From positions 992,001-1,056,000 of the forward strand of contig NZ_OZ245754.1 of assembly GCF_965227365.1 (NCBI RefSeq): DNA of 64,000 bases, written 5' to 3'. Source of the DNA: Hwanghaeella sp965227365. Lineage in GTDB: Bacteria; Pseudomonadota; Alphaproteobacteria; UBA8366; Aestuariispiraceae. The position numbers and the translations under genes are program-made. Numbering within the stretch: position 1 is the first letter of the stretch; each line of letters begins with the position of its first letter. Below the pieces are notes generated by a model. The model was not told where the DNA came from. It saw only the letters and a program-made list of their open reading frames with translations, and did no database searches. Of the stretch, positions 50,609 through 58,829 are shown piece by piece.

Positions 50609-51055
50609 CTAGAACAAGGTCGGGATTGCATAGACCTTGCACTGGGACGTGCCGTCCAATTCGAACAGAAAGGCAAGGTCACGGCCCCGTCGATTGCCGG
50701 GATCGCGCAGATTGAAGCCCTGGGCGTTGGCGTAGGACAGGCGCTTTTTCTGTCCCCCCTGCAATTCGACCACGACATAGTAACGGCCGGGGCGTTGCGT
50801 GTTGAAGATGCCATGGGCGCAGGCATTCGACAAATTGGTCGACAGGCTTTGCGGTAGGGATGCGGCGTCGACGAAGAACTTCACGGGCCGGGACCCCCTG
50901 CTGAACCGGGGCGGGGTGGCGCCGCCGGGCTGCAGCAGTTGCGGTATCCGGCCGAGCGGTATGAAACGGCTTCCGTCGGCAAAGGCCGGGGCATCAGCAA
51001 TCAGTGTCGTGACCGTTATCACGGCGGCGGCGAAGGTGAGGATCAGGGCTCGCAT
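50609..51055 (-). CDS. Exported hypothetical protein
   Basis: 148 residues from the ATG at 51055; sequence further upstream overlaps the next gene out of frame. It has a signal peptide (ILTFAAAVITVTTLIADAPAFA). The mature part is basic and beta-rich, with FFVDAASLPQSLSTNLSNACAHG, YYVVVELQGGQKKRL and FELDGTSQCKVYAIPTLF. The two Cys could form a disulfide. I do not recognise the family. It begins 59 bases after the 2Fe-2S thioredoxin-fold gene, so a common transcript is possible. Confidence 0.7.
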   Translation of the reverse strand: MRALILTFAAAVITVTTLIADAPAFADGSRFIPLGRIPQLLQPGGATPPRFSRGSRPVKFFVDAASLPQSLSTNLSNACAHGIFNTQRPGRYYVVVELQGGQKKRLSYANAQGFNLRDPGNRRGRDLAFLFELDGTSQCKVYAIPTLF

Positions 51056-51114
51056 AACTCTCGATTTGCTGTTCGGTTCCAATGATCCGCCCGCAAGGGG
51101 CATGCCATTCCGCC

Positions 51115-51495
51115 TCAATACGCGGCCGGGGACGGAAATTCCTGCGCGGCTTTCTCTATCTCGCCGGCTTCCAGCAGGTCCAGCAGGCGGGTGACGTCTT
51201 CCTTGGTCCGCGCCCCCATGAGGAAGGGCCCGGCCGGCACCAGCCGAAGGGTCGGGCCGATATGACACTTGCCCATGCAATGCACGGTTTCGAAGTCAAA
51301 GGGCATATTCCGTTCCGGCCATTGCCGGGCGATTTCTTCGCGAACGTCCTCTGCCCCGCGCGCGCCACAGGAGGGAAGGGTGAAGCCGGCGCGGAAATTC
51401 GTGCAGAGGCGAAGCGCGCGATAGCTGCGCGCATCCAGGTCGGGGCTTTCCTTGCCTTCCTGGGCTGTCATGCCTGAGGTCGAACCGTCGTCCAT
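51115..51495 (-). CDS. Thioredoxin-fold 2Fe-2S protein
   Basis: 126 residues starting MDDGSTSG, with TTGGAG about five bases before the ATG. The four cysteines follow the thioredoxin-like ferredoxin pattern: Cys in RLCTNFR and LPSCGARG, then the pair in VHCMGKCHIGPT. The family includes NuoE-like and shethna-type [2Fe-2S] carriers and DUF1636-like proteins often called metal-binding. It should carry one electron in the cytoplasm. The partner is unknown. Confidence 0.82.
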   Translation of the reverse strand: MDDGSTSGMTAQEGKESPDLDARSYRALRLCTNFRAGFTLPSCGARGAEDVREEIARQWPERNMPFDFETVHCMGKCHIGPTLRLVPAGPFLMGARTKEDVTRLLDLLEAGEIEKAAQEFPSPAAY

Positions 51496-51697
51496 GCGTC
51501 TCCAAGCTCGCAAATGCGTGACCGAAAGTGAGTATCCTGGCACCTTTCAGGCCGCCGGTCATCCTTGCGCCCCGACGGACTAGGTACGATATGGGGCGTT
51601 AACATTGTGTTTCCAAACCGAATTGTGCGAGCCATAGCGGCTCAAGGCACGATACGGCGATCATTGCCCGCGGGGATCGGGCATCCATGGAGGTTTT

Positions 51698-53074
51698 ATG
51701 AGCAATTACGACTATGATCTTTTCGTCATCGGGGCGGGGTCCGGCGGTGTCCGGGCAGCCCGCATGTCCGCCGGGATGGGGGCCCGCGTCGCCGTCGCGG
51801 AGGACCGTTATCTGGGCGGGACCTGTGTGAATGTCGGCTGCGTGCCGAAAAAGCTTTTCGTCTACGCCTCGCATTTCCAGGAAGATTTCCACGACTCGGC
51901 CGGCTTCGGCTGGACGGTCGGCGACACGGCATTCGACTGGAAAACGCTCGTTGCTAACAAGGACAAGGAAATCAGCCGGCTGAATGGCGTCTACGAGATG
52001 CTGCTGAACAATGCCGGGGTAAAATTGTTCAACGCCCGCGCCACGGTGGTCGACGCGAATACCGTAGAGGTCGGCGGCGAAAAGGTGACGGCGGAACGCA
52101 TTCTGATCGCCACCGGCGGCTGGCCGACCGTGCCTGACTTCCCGGGCAACGAACATGTCATCACCTCGAACGAAGTCTTCAGTCTGGAGACCCTGCCGAA
52201 GCGCGCGATCGTCGTCGGCGGCGGCTATATCGCCGTTGAGTTCGCCGGCATTTTCAACGGGCTGGGGGTCGAGACGATCCAGATGTATCGCGGTCCGCTC
52301 TTCCTGCGCGGTTTCGATGCGGATGTCCGCTCGCATCTTCGGGACGAAATGGTGAAAAAGGGCGTCGATATCCGCTTCAACGCGAATATCGCATCGGTCG
52401 AGAAGACGGAGGACGGTCTTGTCGCGATGCTGGAGGACGGCTCGACCGTGGAGACGGACCTGATCCTCTATGCCACCGGCCGACACCCCAATACGGCCAA
52501 TCTGGGCCTGGAAAACGCCGGGGTAGAATTGGCGAAAAACGGGGCCGTCGTGGTCGACGAGGATTTCCGCACCAATGTGCCGTCGATCTATGCGCTGGGC
52601 GACGTCATCCATCGGGTGGCGCTAACCCCCGTTGCCATCGCCGAAGGAATGGTCTTCTCGCACAACACCTATAAGGGCGAGAACCGGAAGATGGATTATC
52701 GGGATATCCCGACGGCGGTCTTCTCGCAGCCCTCGATCGGCACGGTCGGTCTGACCGAGACGGAGGCGCATGACAAATACGGCGAAATCGACATCTACCG
52801 CTCCGCCTTCCGGCCGATGAAGCACACTCTGTCGGGCGGCGAGGAACGAACCCTGATCAAGATGATCGTTGATCGGGCCAGCGACAAGGTCGTCGGGTTC
52901 CACATGGTCGGTCCGGAGGCAGGCGAAATCACCCAAGGTATCGGCGTTGCCTTCAAGGCCGGCGCCACCAAGGCTGATTTCGATGCAACGATCGGAATTC
53001 ACCCGACCTCGGCGGAAGAATTCGTCACCATGCGCGAACCGGTGCCGGAAGCGCCGGCCCAGGCGGCTGAATAG
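51698..53074 (+). CDS. gor: Glutathione-disulfide reductase
   Basis: 458 residues, with GGAGG before the ATG. FAD motif IGAGSGGVRAARMS, redox-active Cys43/Cys48 in GGTCVNVGCVPKKL, NADPH-domain GGGYIAVEFAGI, second FAD motif YALGDVIH, and the C-terminal catalytic His in GIHPTSAEEFVTMREP. It keeps glutathione reduced using NADPH. The GGTCVNVGCVPKK sequence favours glutathione reductase over lipoamide dehydrogenase. It fits the glutathione-linked GST and GFA genes in this part of the window. Confidence 0.96.
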   Translation: MSNYDYDLFVIGAGSGGVRAARMSAGMGARVAVAEDRYLGGTCVNVGCVPKKLFVYASHFQEDFHDSAGFGWTVGDTAFDWKTLVANKDKEISRLNGVYEMLLNNAGVKLFNARATVVDANTVEVGGEKVTAERILIATGGWPTVPDFPGNEHVITSNEVFSLETLPKRAIVVGGGYIAVEFAGIFNGLGVETIQMYRGPLFLRGFDADVRSHLRDEMVKKGVDIRFNANIASVEKTEDGLVAMLEDGSTVETDLILYATGRHPNTANLGLENAGVELAKNGAVVVDEDFRTNVPSIYALGDVIHRVALTPVAIAEGMVFSHNTYKGENRKMDYRDIPTAVFSQPSIGTVGLTETEAHDKYGEIDIYRSAFRPMKHTLSGGEERTLIKMIVDRASDKVVGFHMVGPEAGEITQGIGVAFKAGATKADFDATIGIHPTSAEEFVTMREPVPEAPAQAAE

Positions 53075-53125
53075 ATCTGGCTTTCGGGGTTGCCGAATTG
53101 CGCGGCGAACCAATGTTGAAGAGGA

Positions 53126-53150
53126 GGGCGGCCGAATGGGTCGGCCGCCC
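53126..53150 (+). terminator. Stem-loop after glutathione reductase
   Basis: GGGCGGCCGA (53126-53135) pairs exactly with TCGGCCGCCC (53141-53150) across a five-base loop, 50 bases after the gor stop and 40 bases before the DUF427 start. There is no U tract, so termination may be partial. Confidence 0.6.
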
Positions 53151-53191
53151 GACATCCTGAAAGGAGACCACAGGAAAGGAGGAGTATCGTC

Positions 53192-53656
53192 ATGACCGGT
53201 CAGGCTCAACCGAGCGGCGGCGGCAATCCCGCGCCGGGATTTCGGGAACGACCCGACCATAAAGTCACCCGCGAACCTTTTGAGAGGATCGTGGAGATCA
53301 GGCGCAACGGCGTGACCCTTTGCAAGACCGAGGGGGCGATTCTGGTCCGGGAGACGAACCATACGCCCGTGCTTTACGTACCCCTGCTCGCCATCGACAT
53401 GGACGAACTGTCAGGCTCCGATCATACGACCTATTGCCCGTTCAAGGGGCATGCCTGTTATTGGTCGATATCCGGCGGAAGCGGTCCCGGCGAGCATGCC
53501 AAGCCGGCCGAGAACGCTGTCTGGGCCTATCAAACCCCCTATTCGGACGTGGCCTGGCTGGAAGGCTACGCTGCCTTCTATGCCGACAAGGTCGATACCC
53601 TTGTCGACGGGTTGGCGGTCGATACGACGGAAGCGGACTGGCCGGCCAAGCTGTAA
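53192..53656 (+). CDS. DUF427 domain protein
   Basis: 154 residues, with AAAGGAGG before the ATG. DUF427 is a compact beta-barrel family, recognised by NGVTLCKTEGAILVRETNHTPVLY (partly quoted: TEGAILVRET), the YCPFKGHACYWSI core and the NAVWAYQTPY segment. The Cys-Pro-Phe-Lys-Gly-His block is invariant in the family, but no activity is proven. It is in the same direction as gor but separated by a strong hairpin. Confidence 0.9.
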   Translation: MTGQAQPSGGGNPAPGFRERPDHKVTREPFERIVEIRRNGVTLCKTEGAILVRETNHTPVLYVPLLAIDMDELSGSDHTTYCPFKGHACYWSISGGSGPGEHAKPAENAVWAYQTPYSDVAWLEGYAAFYADKVDTLVDGLAVDTTEADWPAKL

Positions 53657-53694
53657 CGCCTGCCGGCCGGCGTCGGCCCGATCTCCGAATGGAC

Positions 53695-54357
53695 CTACAA
53701 CTGTGCCTTCAGGAAGGCCAGCGTGCGGTCCCATGACAATTCGGCGGCTTCCTTGTCGTAGGCGGCGGAAACCTCATTGAAGAAAGCGTGCTGCTTGCCC
53801 TCATAGGAGTGAATCTCGACCGGGGTCGATACCCCGGCGAGATCCGCCTTCAACCCTTCCACCGCCGCGGGGGTGCACCAGTCGTCCTCGGTCGCGAAAT
53901 GGCCAAGGAAGGGCACGGCCATCTTTGCCGGATCCGCTGCCTCCTTGCCCGGGATGCCGTAGTAACAGACCGCTGCATCGCATTCCGGAATTCTGACCCC
54001 GGCGATGATCGTGATGGCGCCGCCCATGCAGAAGCCGAGCACGGCGACCTTGTCGCAATCCTGCTTCAGGCGCTGCACCGCGCCGCGGACGTCCTTGTAT
54101 GCGCCGTCCCAGTCCAGCCCCGACATCATGTGGTTGGCTTCATCCGGGTCCTGGGTGACGCGGCCTGCGTAGAGATCGGGTGCCAGCGCGGTATAGCCTG
54201 CCGCGGCGAAGCGGTCGGCCACGCCCTTGATCTGATCGTTCAGGCCCCACCATTCCTGGATCACGACGATCCCCACCTTGGCGCCCGGCGCGGCCGCCAG
54301 ATAACCCGCGGTCTTGCCGCTGTCTTCGTGTTTGTGGAATGTGATCATGTCACCCAT
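53695..54357 (-). CDS. Dienelactone hydrolase-family protein
   Basis: 220 residues of alpha/beta-hydrolase fold. Nucleophile Cys110 in GFCMGG, Glu36 in IQEWWGLN, and the catalytic His in KQHAFFNE match carboxymethylenebutenolidase. The classic enzyme opens dienelactone in chloroaromatic degradation. No such pathway is nearby, so a general lactone or ester hydrolase is as likely. GGGAG lies eight bases upstream of the ATG. It is transcribed alone and convergent with DUF427. Confidence 0.91.
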   Translation of the reverse strand: MGDMITFHKHEDSGKTAGYLAAAPGAKVGIVVIQEWWGLNDQIKGVADRFAAAGYTALAPDLYAGRVTQDPDEANHMMSGLDWDGAYKDVRGAVQRLKQDCDKVAVLGFCMGGAITIIAGVRIPECDAAVCYYGIPGKEAADPAKMAVPFLGHFATEDDWCTPAAVEGLKADLAGVSTPVEIHSYEGKQHAFFNEVSAAYDKEAAELSWDRTLAFLKAQL

Positions 54358-54438
54358 ATCGGCTCTCCCTTTGATCGAAACGTGCCGCGCGCAGTCTAGG
54401 GCAGACGGCAGGGAAAATGGAACCGTCCGGATACAGGA

Positions 54439-54897
54439 TCAGAGGTAAGACAGCGGCAACTCGGTGGTATTCTTGATTTCCTCCATGGCGAAGCTGGAGG
54501 ACACGTCGCTCAGGTCGATCTCTTCGATCAGCCGCTTGTAGAACCGGTCATAGGCCGCGATGTCCGGCACCACGACCTTCATGATGTAGTCGACTTCCCC
54601 GCTCATCCGGTGGAACTCCTGCACCTCGGGCATGGTTTGGACGACGCGCGCGAATTCCGCCAGCCATTCCGCGTCGTGGCGCGCGGTCTTCACCGAGACG
54701 AAGACGGTGACGCCGACATTCAATTTGTCCCGATTCAGCAGCGCGACGCGGCCGCGAATGTAGCCTTGTTCTTCGAGCAGACGCACCCGCCGCCAGCAGG
54801 GCGTGGTCGACAGGCCGACCCGCTCGGCAAGCTCCGCGTTCGACAGGGATCCGTCCCGCTGCAGTTCCGCCAGGATCCTGCGGTCAATTTGATCCAA
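54439..54897 (-). CDS. Lrp/AsnC-family transcriptional regulator
   Basis: 152 residues. N-terminal helix-turn-helix MDQIDRRILAELQRDGSLSN then AELAERVGLSTTPCWRRVRLLEE, followed by the RAM effector domain (VTVFVSVKTARHDAEWL, and the MSGEVDYIMKVVVPD segment). These respond to amino acids and act locally or globally. It may govern the divergent small gene or itself through the very AT-rich intergenic DNA next to its start. The effector is unknown. Confidence 0.95.
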   Translation of the reverse strand: MDQIDRRILAELQRDGSLSNAELAERVGLSTTPCWRRVRLLEEQGYIRGRVALLNRDKLNVGVTVFVSVKTARHDAEWLAEFARVVQTMPEVQEFHRMSGEVDYIMKVVVPDIAAYDRFYKRLIEEIDLSDVSSSFAMEEIKNTTELPLSYL

Positions 54898-54910
54898 TTC
54901 TACCCCCGAA

Positions 54911-54975
54911 AAGCAGATTAAGAAAATATTCTATCATTAAATTAAAAAATAGTAAGAAAATACGAAAATAGAGCG
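54911..54975. promoter_or_regulatory. AT-rich divergent promoter region of the Lrp gene
   Basis: An unusually AT-rich 65-base tract in an otherwise GC-rich window, directly upstream of the Lrp/AsnC start and 100 bases upstream of the DUF6356 start. Lrp-type regulators favour such flexible AT-rich DNA, so autoregulation here is likely. No exact operator was defined. Confidence 0.5.
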
Positions 54976-55074
54976 TTTCAGTGCCAAATACGAAAACACA
55001 TTCCAGGAAAATGAGTGCAGAGTCCCACTCAGAAATGAGGTTGGAACTTCAGGTTGGACTTAAGGAGACTTCGC

Positions 55075-55320
55075 ATGAAAAATCTGTTCACAGACCACCC
55101 GAACAGCGTCGGCGAAGATTATGTCGAGCATATGGGGCAGGCGATGGGTTTTGCGCTGCCGCTGTTCCTGGCTGCTTGCGCATGCCTCGCGCACGCTTTC
55201 CTGCCCTTCCTGTTCGAAAAGACCGGCAGCCGGATCATAACCGATCTGCACGATCGGATGGTGGCGAACCGGGTCCGTCACAAGAATATGCACAAGGTGT
55301 TGCCGGCGCCCGCCGAATAG
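55075..55320 (+). CDS. DUF6356 family small membrane protein
   Basis: 81 residues starting MKNLFTDHPNSVGEDYVEHM, with AAGGAGA six bases before the ATG. The LFTDHPxSVGE opening, a single hydrophobic helix (ALPLFLAACACLAHAFLPFL) and the FEKTGSRII ending match DUF6356, small alphaproteobacterial proteins of unknown role. It is divergent from the Lrp gene and convergent with the histidine phosphatase gene. Confidence 0.88.
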   Translation: MKNLFTDHPNSVGEDYVEHMGQAMGFALPLFLAACACLAHAFLPFLFEKTGSRIITDLHDRMVANRVRHKNMHKVLPAPAE

Positions 55321-55329
55321 GCCGCGGCG

Positions 55330-55881
55330 TTACTTCCGCATGAAGACGCGCCAGCCGGCTTCCCCATCCGGGCGATGTTCCAGGATGACGCCGTTGGGTA
55401 TCGTCAGCTGATCCCAACCGAACAGTTTCTGAATGCCGCGATAGACCACGCCATGGGCGACGATCAGGGTCGGCCGGTCGTCCGCCCGCAGGACCTGGGC
55501 GATCCGTTCCGCGGCGCGATCGGTAAATTCCGCCAGGATATCCGCCCCAGGGATGACCAGGCGGCCTTCCAGCCAGTCCCGGAACCAGGGTTCCAGCGTG
55601 TCGCCTTCGCGTTCCCCCCAACTGCATTCGATAAGTCCCTGGTCGTAGACGGGCTCTATGCCAATCGCCTTGCCGACGGTGCGTGCCGTTTCAGCCGCGC
55701 GGTCGAGCGGGCTCGCGACGATGCGCTGAATACCGAGGCCGGGCGCGGAGGCCGCGGCTTCCCTCGCTTGCCTGCGCCCCGTCTCGTTCAAGGGAATGTC
55801 CTTGGTGCCTTGGGCAAGGCCCTGCTTGTTCCAATCCGTTTCGCCGTGGCGCAGGTAGAAGAAGGGGCGTTGAGGCAACAT
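55330..55881 (-). CDS. Histidine phosphatase-superfamily protein (phosphoglycerate mutase-like)
   Basis: 183 residues from the ATG at 55881, with GGAG seven bases upstream. The phospho-acceptor motif is YLRHGETDWN. A second Arg/His set is found in IVASPLDRAAETA, the acid Glu in LIECSWGEREG, and the second His in LIVAHGVVYRG. Members are phosphatases of small metabolites (alpha-ribazole phosphate, fructose bisphosphate) or cofactor-dependent mutases. No cobalamin genes are nearby, so the substrate remains open. Confidence 0.9.
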   Translation of the reverse strand: MLPQRPFFYLRHGETDWNKQGLAQGTKDIPLNETGRRQAREAAASAPGLGIQRIVASPLDRAAETARTVGKAIGIEPVYDQGLIECSWGEREGDTLEPWFRDWLEGRLVIPGADILAEFTDRAAERIAQVLRADDRPTLIVAHGVVYRGIQKLFGWDQLTIPNGVILEHRPDGEAGWRVFMRK

Positions 55882-55969
55882 GGCATGGCTCCGGGCGTGT
55901 CGGGCGTTCGGGGAGGGAGTGGAGCCCACCCTATAACGCGGCGCGGTGCCGGAACGCAAACCTGCGGCG

Positions 55970-56836
55970 TCAGTCCTCGAAATCGTAAAGCTTGCGCGGG
56001 TTTTCGACGAGGATCTTCGCGATCACGGCCTCGCTGTCCGTCCATTGGCCGAGGCAATCCAGCTGATTTGCATCATCCGGGTAGTTTTCCGCCGCGCGGC
56101 CGATATGGGGCCAGTTGGTTGCCCAGATGATGCGGTCGGGCGCGTGGTCGATCAGGGCGCGGGCCAGTTTGCCGACATCCTCGTAGAAGGGAGGGCCCGA
56201 TTTCGACGTCTCGTAAAAGGCTGAAAGCTTCACATAGCAATTGCCCTTGTCGATCAGGCGCAGCAGTTCCGCAAAGGCCGGATCGTCGACCGTCACCGGC
56301 TCAAGGTATTTGGCGGTATGATCGATGACGTAATCGTGCTCGATATGGTTCAGGATCTTCGCATGATCGGAAAGGTCCCGGCCGTCGAACTGGGTGATCA
56401 CGTGCCAGCCGAAGGGTGCGATCAGGGCGGCGAGGTCGAGGGTCCGATCGAGTTTGGACGCGCCGCCCGGCAAATCCATGATCCGAACCCCGCGCACGCC
56501 GCGGTCGTGCAGCGCCTGCAGTTCCGCCTCGCTCTCCGATCCGGTCAGGCACAGGATTGCGCGTGCATTCGCGCCGAAGGCGTCGAGCGCGACCAGCGAA
56601 CAGCGATTATCGAACTGGTAGGCATTCGGCTGAACGACCACCAGTTTTTCGATGCCGAGGCGTGCCTGCACCCGGCGATAGTCGTCCGGGGTGCAATCGG
56701 CCGTCGGCGGCGGACCGCCGGCGGCGCCGGGATAGTGGCCGTCGAAGAAGTGGATATGCGTATCGACCGCCCCCTTCGGCGCCTTCAATGCGGGTTTGGG
56801 CCCGTCCAGCGGCAAGGTGTTGTAGCGTCTGGCCAT
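55970..56836 (-). CDS. Amidohydrolase, galactarolactone isomerase-like (PDC hydrolase family)
   Basis: 288 residues. A TIM-barrel amidohydrolase with N-terminal DTHIHFFD and the later FDGRDLSDH, VIDHTAKY and IIWATNWPHIG strands, as in LigI-type lactonases and Agrobacterium galactaro-lactone isomerase. Next to KdgD and uronate dehydrogenase the isomerase role is favoured: it would convert the 1,5-lactone made by uronate dehydrogenase to the 1,4-lactone. It begins 42 bases after the kdgD stop on the same strand, consistent with one operon. A lactone hydrolase is the main alternative. Confidence 0.85.
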   Translation of the reverse strand: MARRYNTLPLDGPKPALKAPKGAVDTHIHFFDGHYPGAAGGPPPTADCTPDDYRRVQARLGIEKLVVVQPNAYQFDNRCSLVALDAFGANARAILCLTGSESEAELQALHDRGVRGVRIMDLPGGASKLDRTLDLAALIAPFGWHVITQFDGRDLSDHAKILNHIEHDYVIDHTAKYLEPVTVDDPAFAELLRLIDKGNCYVKLSAFYETSKSGPPFYEDVGKLARALIDHAPDRIIWATNWPHIGRAAENYPDDANQLDCLGQWTDSEAVIAKILVENPRKLYDFED

Positions 56837-56878
56837 TCTCTGCTCCCCCCGGATCTTTATTGCATCGTTTTGCTGGGA

Positions 56879-57781
56879 TCATACATGCGGGGTGACGATT
56901 TTCTCCAGCATGTCCAACTCTTCCCGGGAGAGGTCCGTCAACGGCGGCCGGACGGGGCCGGCATGGCGGCCGATGACGGTGAGGCCCGCCTTGACGATGG
57001 AAACCGCATAGCCCGGTTTGCGGTCCCGAATGTCGGAATAGGGATAGAAGAAATCCTTCAGGATGCGTTCGACCGTTCCTGTGTCGCCGTCTCGGACCGC
57101 ATTGAAGAAGGTCAGTGCCAGGTCCGGCAGGAAATTGAAGATGGCCGAGGAATAGGTGGTCATGCCGGCCGCGCCATAAGCCTCGGCATAGAGTTCCGCG
57201 GTCGGCATGCCGCCGATATAGACCAGCCGATCGCCGAGCTTCGCGCAGATTTCCCGGACGGTCTGGATCTGGCCGGACCCGTCCTTGAACCCGATCAGGT
57301 TGGGGCAATCGTCCGCGAGACGACGGACCGTGTCGGCCGAGATGATGGAATTGTCGCGGTTGTAGATGATGACCCCGATGCCGGTGGAATCGCAGACCGC
57401 CTTCACATGCCGGTAGAGGCCTTCCTGCGTCGCCTTGATGAGGTAGTGGGGCAGCAGCAGGATGGCGTCCGCGCCGTTCTTTTCGGCGCCGACGGCTATT
57501 TCCTTGGCGATCTCGGTACCGTAACCGCAGCCGCAGACCAGCGGCATGTCGCCGGCGACCTGCTTTGCGGTCTTCAGCACATCGATCACTTCCGCCGGGG
57601 TTAGCGAAAAGAACTCGCCCGTGCCGCCCGCCACGAACAATCCGGCGGCGTCGTATTGGCAGAGCCATTCCACATGGGCCGCATAGGCGTCCGGGACGAA
57701 ACGGTGGTCGTCGTCGAAATGCGTGACCGGAAAGGAAAGAAGGCCGGACCCAAGTTTGGATTTGATGTCATCGAGCGTCAT
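56879..57781 (-). CDS. kdgD: 5-dehydro-4-deoxyglucarate dehydratase
   Basis: 300 residues from the ATG at 57781 (MTLDDIKSKL). A class I aldolase-type TIM barrel of the dihydrodipicolinate synthase family. The Schiff-base Lys166 lies in LIGFKDGSG, the catalytic Tyr140 in VIIYNRDN, and the substrate-binding GGTGEFFSL loop is intact. It dehydrates and decarboxylates 5-dehydro-4-deoxy-glucarate to 2-oxoglutarate semialdehyde. It lies downstream of the GntR gene with about 90 bases between, a space that contains a possible operator. Confidence 0.94.
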   Translation of the reverse strand: MTLDDIKSKLGSGLLSFPVTHFDDDHRFVPDAYAAHVEWLCQYDAAGLFVAGGTGEFFSLTPAEVIDVLKTAKQVAGDMPLVCGCGYGTEIAKEIAVGAEKNGADAILLLPHYLIKATQEGLYRHVKAVCDSTGIGVIIYNRDNSIISADTVRRLADDCPNLIGFKDGSGQIQTVREICAKLGDRLVYIGGMPTAELYAEAYGAAGMTTYSSAIFNFLPDLALTFFNAVRDGDTGTVERILKDFFYPYSDIRDRKPGYAVSIVKAGLTVIGRHAGPVRPPLTDLSREELDMLEKIVTPHV

Positions 57782-57859
57782 GCGGATACGTCCTCCCCGT
57801 CGAATGCGCTTCAACCGCGAAGCGTCCTGTTTCTCGGGTTCGGTCTACCGCAGATAAAA

Positions 57860-57871
57860 TTGGTATGACAA
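57860..57871. promoter_or_regulatory. Possible GntR/FCD operator upstream of kdgD
   Basis: TTGGTATGACAA is an imperfect inverted repeat (TTG...CAA outer arms) in the 92-base gap before kdgD. It resembles operators of FCD-type GntR regulators that control hexuronate genes. The divergent gntR/TRAP spacer has no exact copy that I could see, so this is tentative. Confidence 0.3.
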
Positions 57872-57873
57872 GT

Positions 57874-58656
57874 CTAATTATTTGTCTGGTTAGTTAGCAG
57901 GCTCAACTGCCGGTACCGTTCCAGGCTACCTTTCAGGTGAACGCGCATGGCGTCCCGGGCCGCTTCGACATCATGGGCGCAGATGGCGCGGAGAATCGCC
58001 TCATGCTCCGCCAACAGGTTCCGTTCCATCGTCAGAGCGGCGTCCGGATCCGGGTTGAGCAGATGCAGTTGAGCCCGCGGAATGGTGCGTCGGCCGAGAT
58101 ATTCGAGGAATTCCACGAACTGACGATTATTCGTCGCTTCGGCGATGGCCATGTGAAACCGGTAATCCGCGTCCTGGGCCGCCTGATGGTCTTCCAGCGA
58201 CGTGCCGAGGTCATGGAAGCGTTCCTGAATGCGCGCTTCCTGCGCCGGGGAGCAGCGTGCCGCCGCAAGGCCGGCCGCCTCGATTTCCATTGCTGCGCGC
58301 AGCTCCAGGGTCTCGATGACGGACGAGATCGTCTGCGATTGGGTGGACCAGATTTGCTGCGCCGTCGGCGAAGACCGGCCCAGAACATAGGCGCCGGACC
58401 CCTGTTTCGCCTCGATCAACCGGTCCGCCTTCAGGGTCGCGATCGCTTCGCGCACCACGGTGCGGCTGACGCCGTGCTCCAGACTCAATTGCTGTTCGGT
58501 CGGCAGTTTGTCGCCTTCGACCAGTTCACCCGACTCAATCCGGGCGCGCAGCGTCTCCGAGAGCTTCTGGGCAAGGCTTTGCCTGGGCTGGCGTTCGCGC
58601 AAAGGGTTCACTGGGTACTCCACGAATTCATCGGGCGGCTGACAATGCCCGTGCAT
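57874..58656 (-). CDS. GntR/FCD-family transcriptional regulator of the uronate cluster
   Basis: 260 residues from the ATG at 58656; a TTG 27 bases upstream is possible. N-terminal winged helix of the FadR subfamily: EGDKLPTEQQLSLEHGVSRT, then VVREAIATLKADRLIE and KQGSGAYVL. The C-terminal FCD domain (about 115-245) has the metal-binding His/Asp set in ADYRFHMAIAEAT. These sense sugar acids; UxuR and ExuR are the closest in role. It sits between kdgD and the divergent TRAP operon and so probably represses both. Confidence 0.93.
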   Translation of the reverse strand: MHGHCQPPDEFVEYPVNPLRERQPRQSLAQKLSETLRARIESGELVEGDKLPTEQQLSLEHGVSRTVVREAIATLKADRLIEAKQGSGAYVLGRSSPTAQQIWSTQSQTISSVIETLELRAAMEIEAAGLAAARCSPAQEARIQERFHDLGTSLEDHQAAQDADYRFHMAIAEATNNRQFVEFLEYLGRRTIPRAQLHLLNPDPDAALTMERNLLAEHEAILRAICAHDVEAARDAMRVHLKGSLERYRQLSLLTNQTNN

Positions 58657-58718
58657 CAGGCCCGCCGGGGGCGGTGTTTGCAATCCGCAATACCGTTTCC
58701 GTATTCCGAATTAGTCGG

Positions 58719-58747
58719 TTGACTTTTAAATTCATCATACAAATAGT
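58719..58747 (+). promoter_or_regulatory. Candidate promoter of the TRAP operon
   Basis: TTGACT at 58719-58724, then a 17-base AT-rich spacer and AATAGT at 58742-58747, about 80 bases before the dctP start. The -35 matches the consensus well but the -10 is weak. It lies between the divergent GntR and TRAP genes, where regulation is expected. Confidence 0.35.
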
Positions 58748-58829
58748 AATGCATAAGAACAATAAACAAAGACGTCCGGAACAGGACGCGGTATCAGGGT
58801 CAATTTGGAACACGTGGAGGAAACGGATC

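Noticed and set aside
56318..57604. Long plus-strand open frame opposite the lactone isomerase and kdgD genes
   Set aside because: It spans two well-supported genes and the gap between them, with no domain match or start signal.
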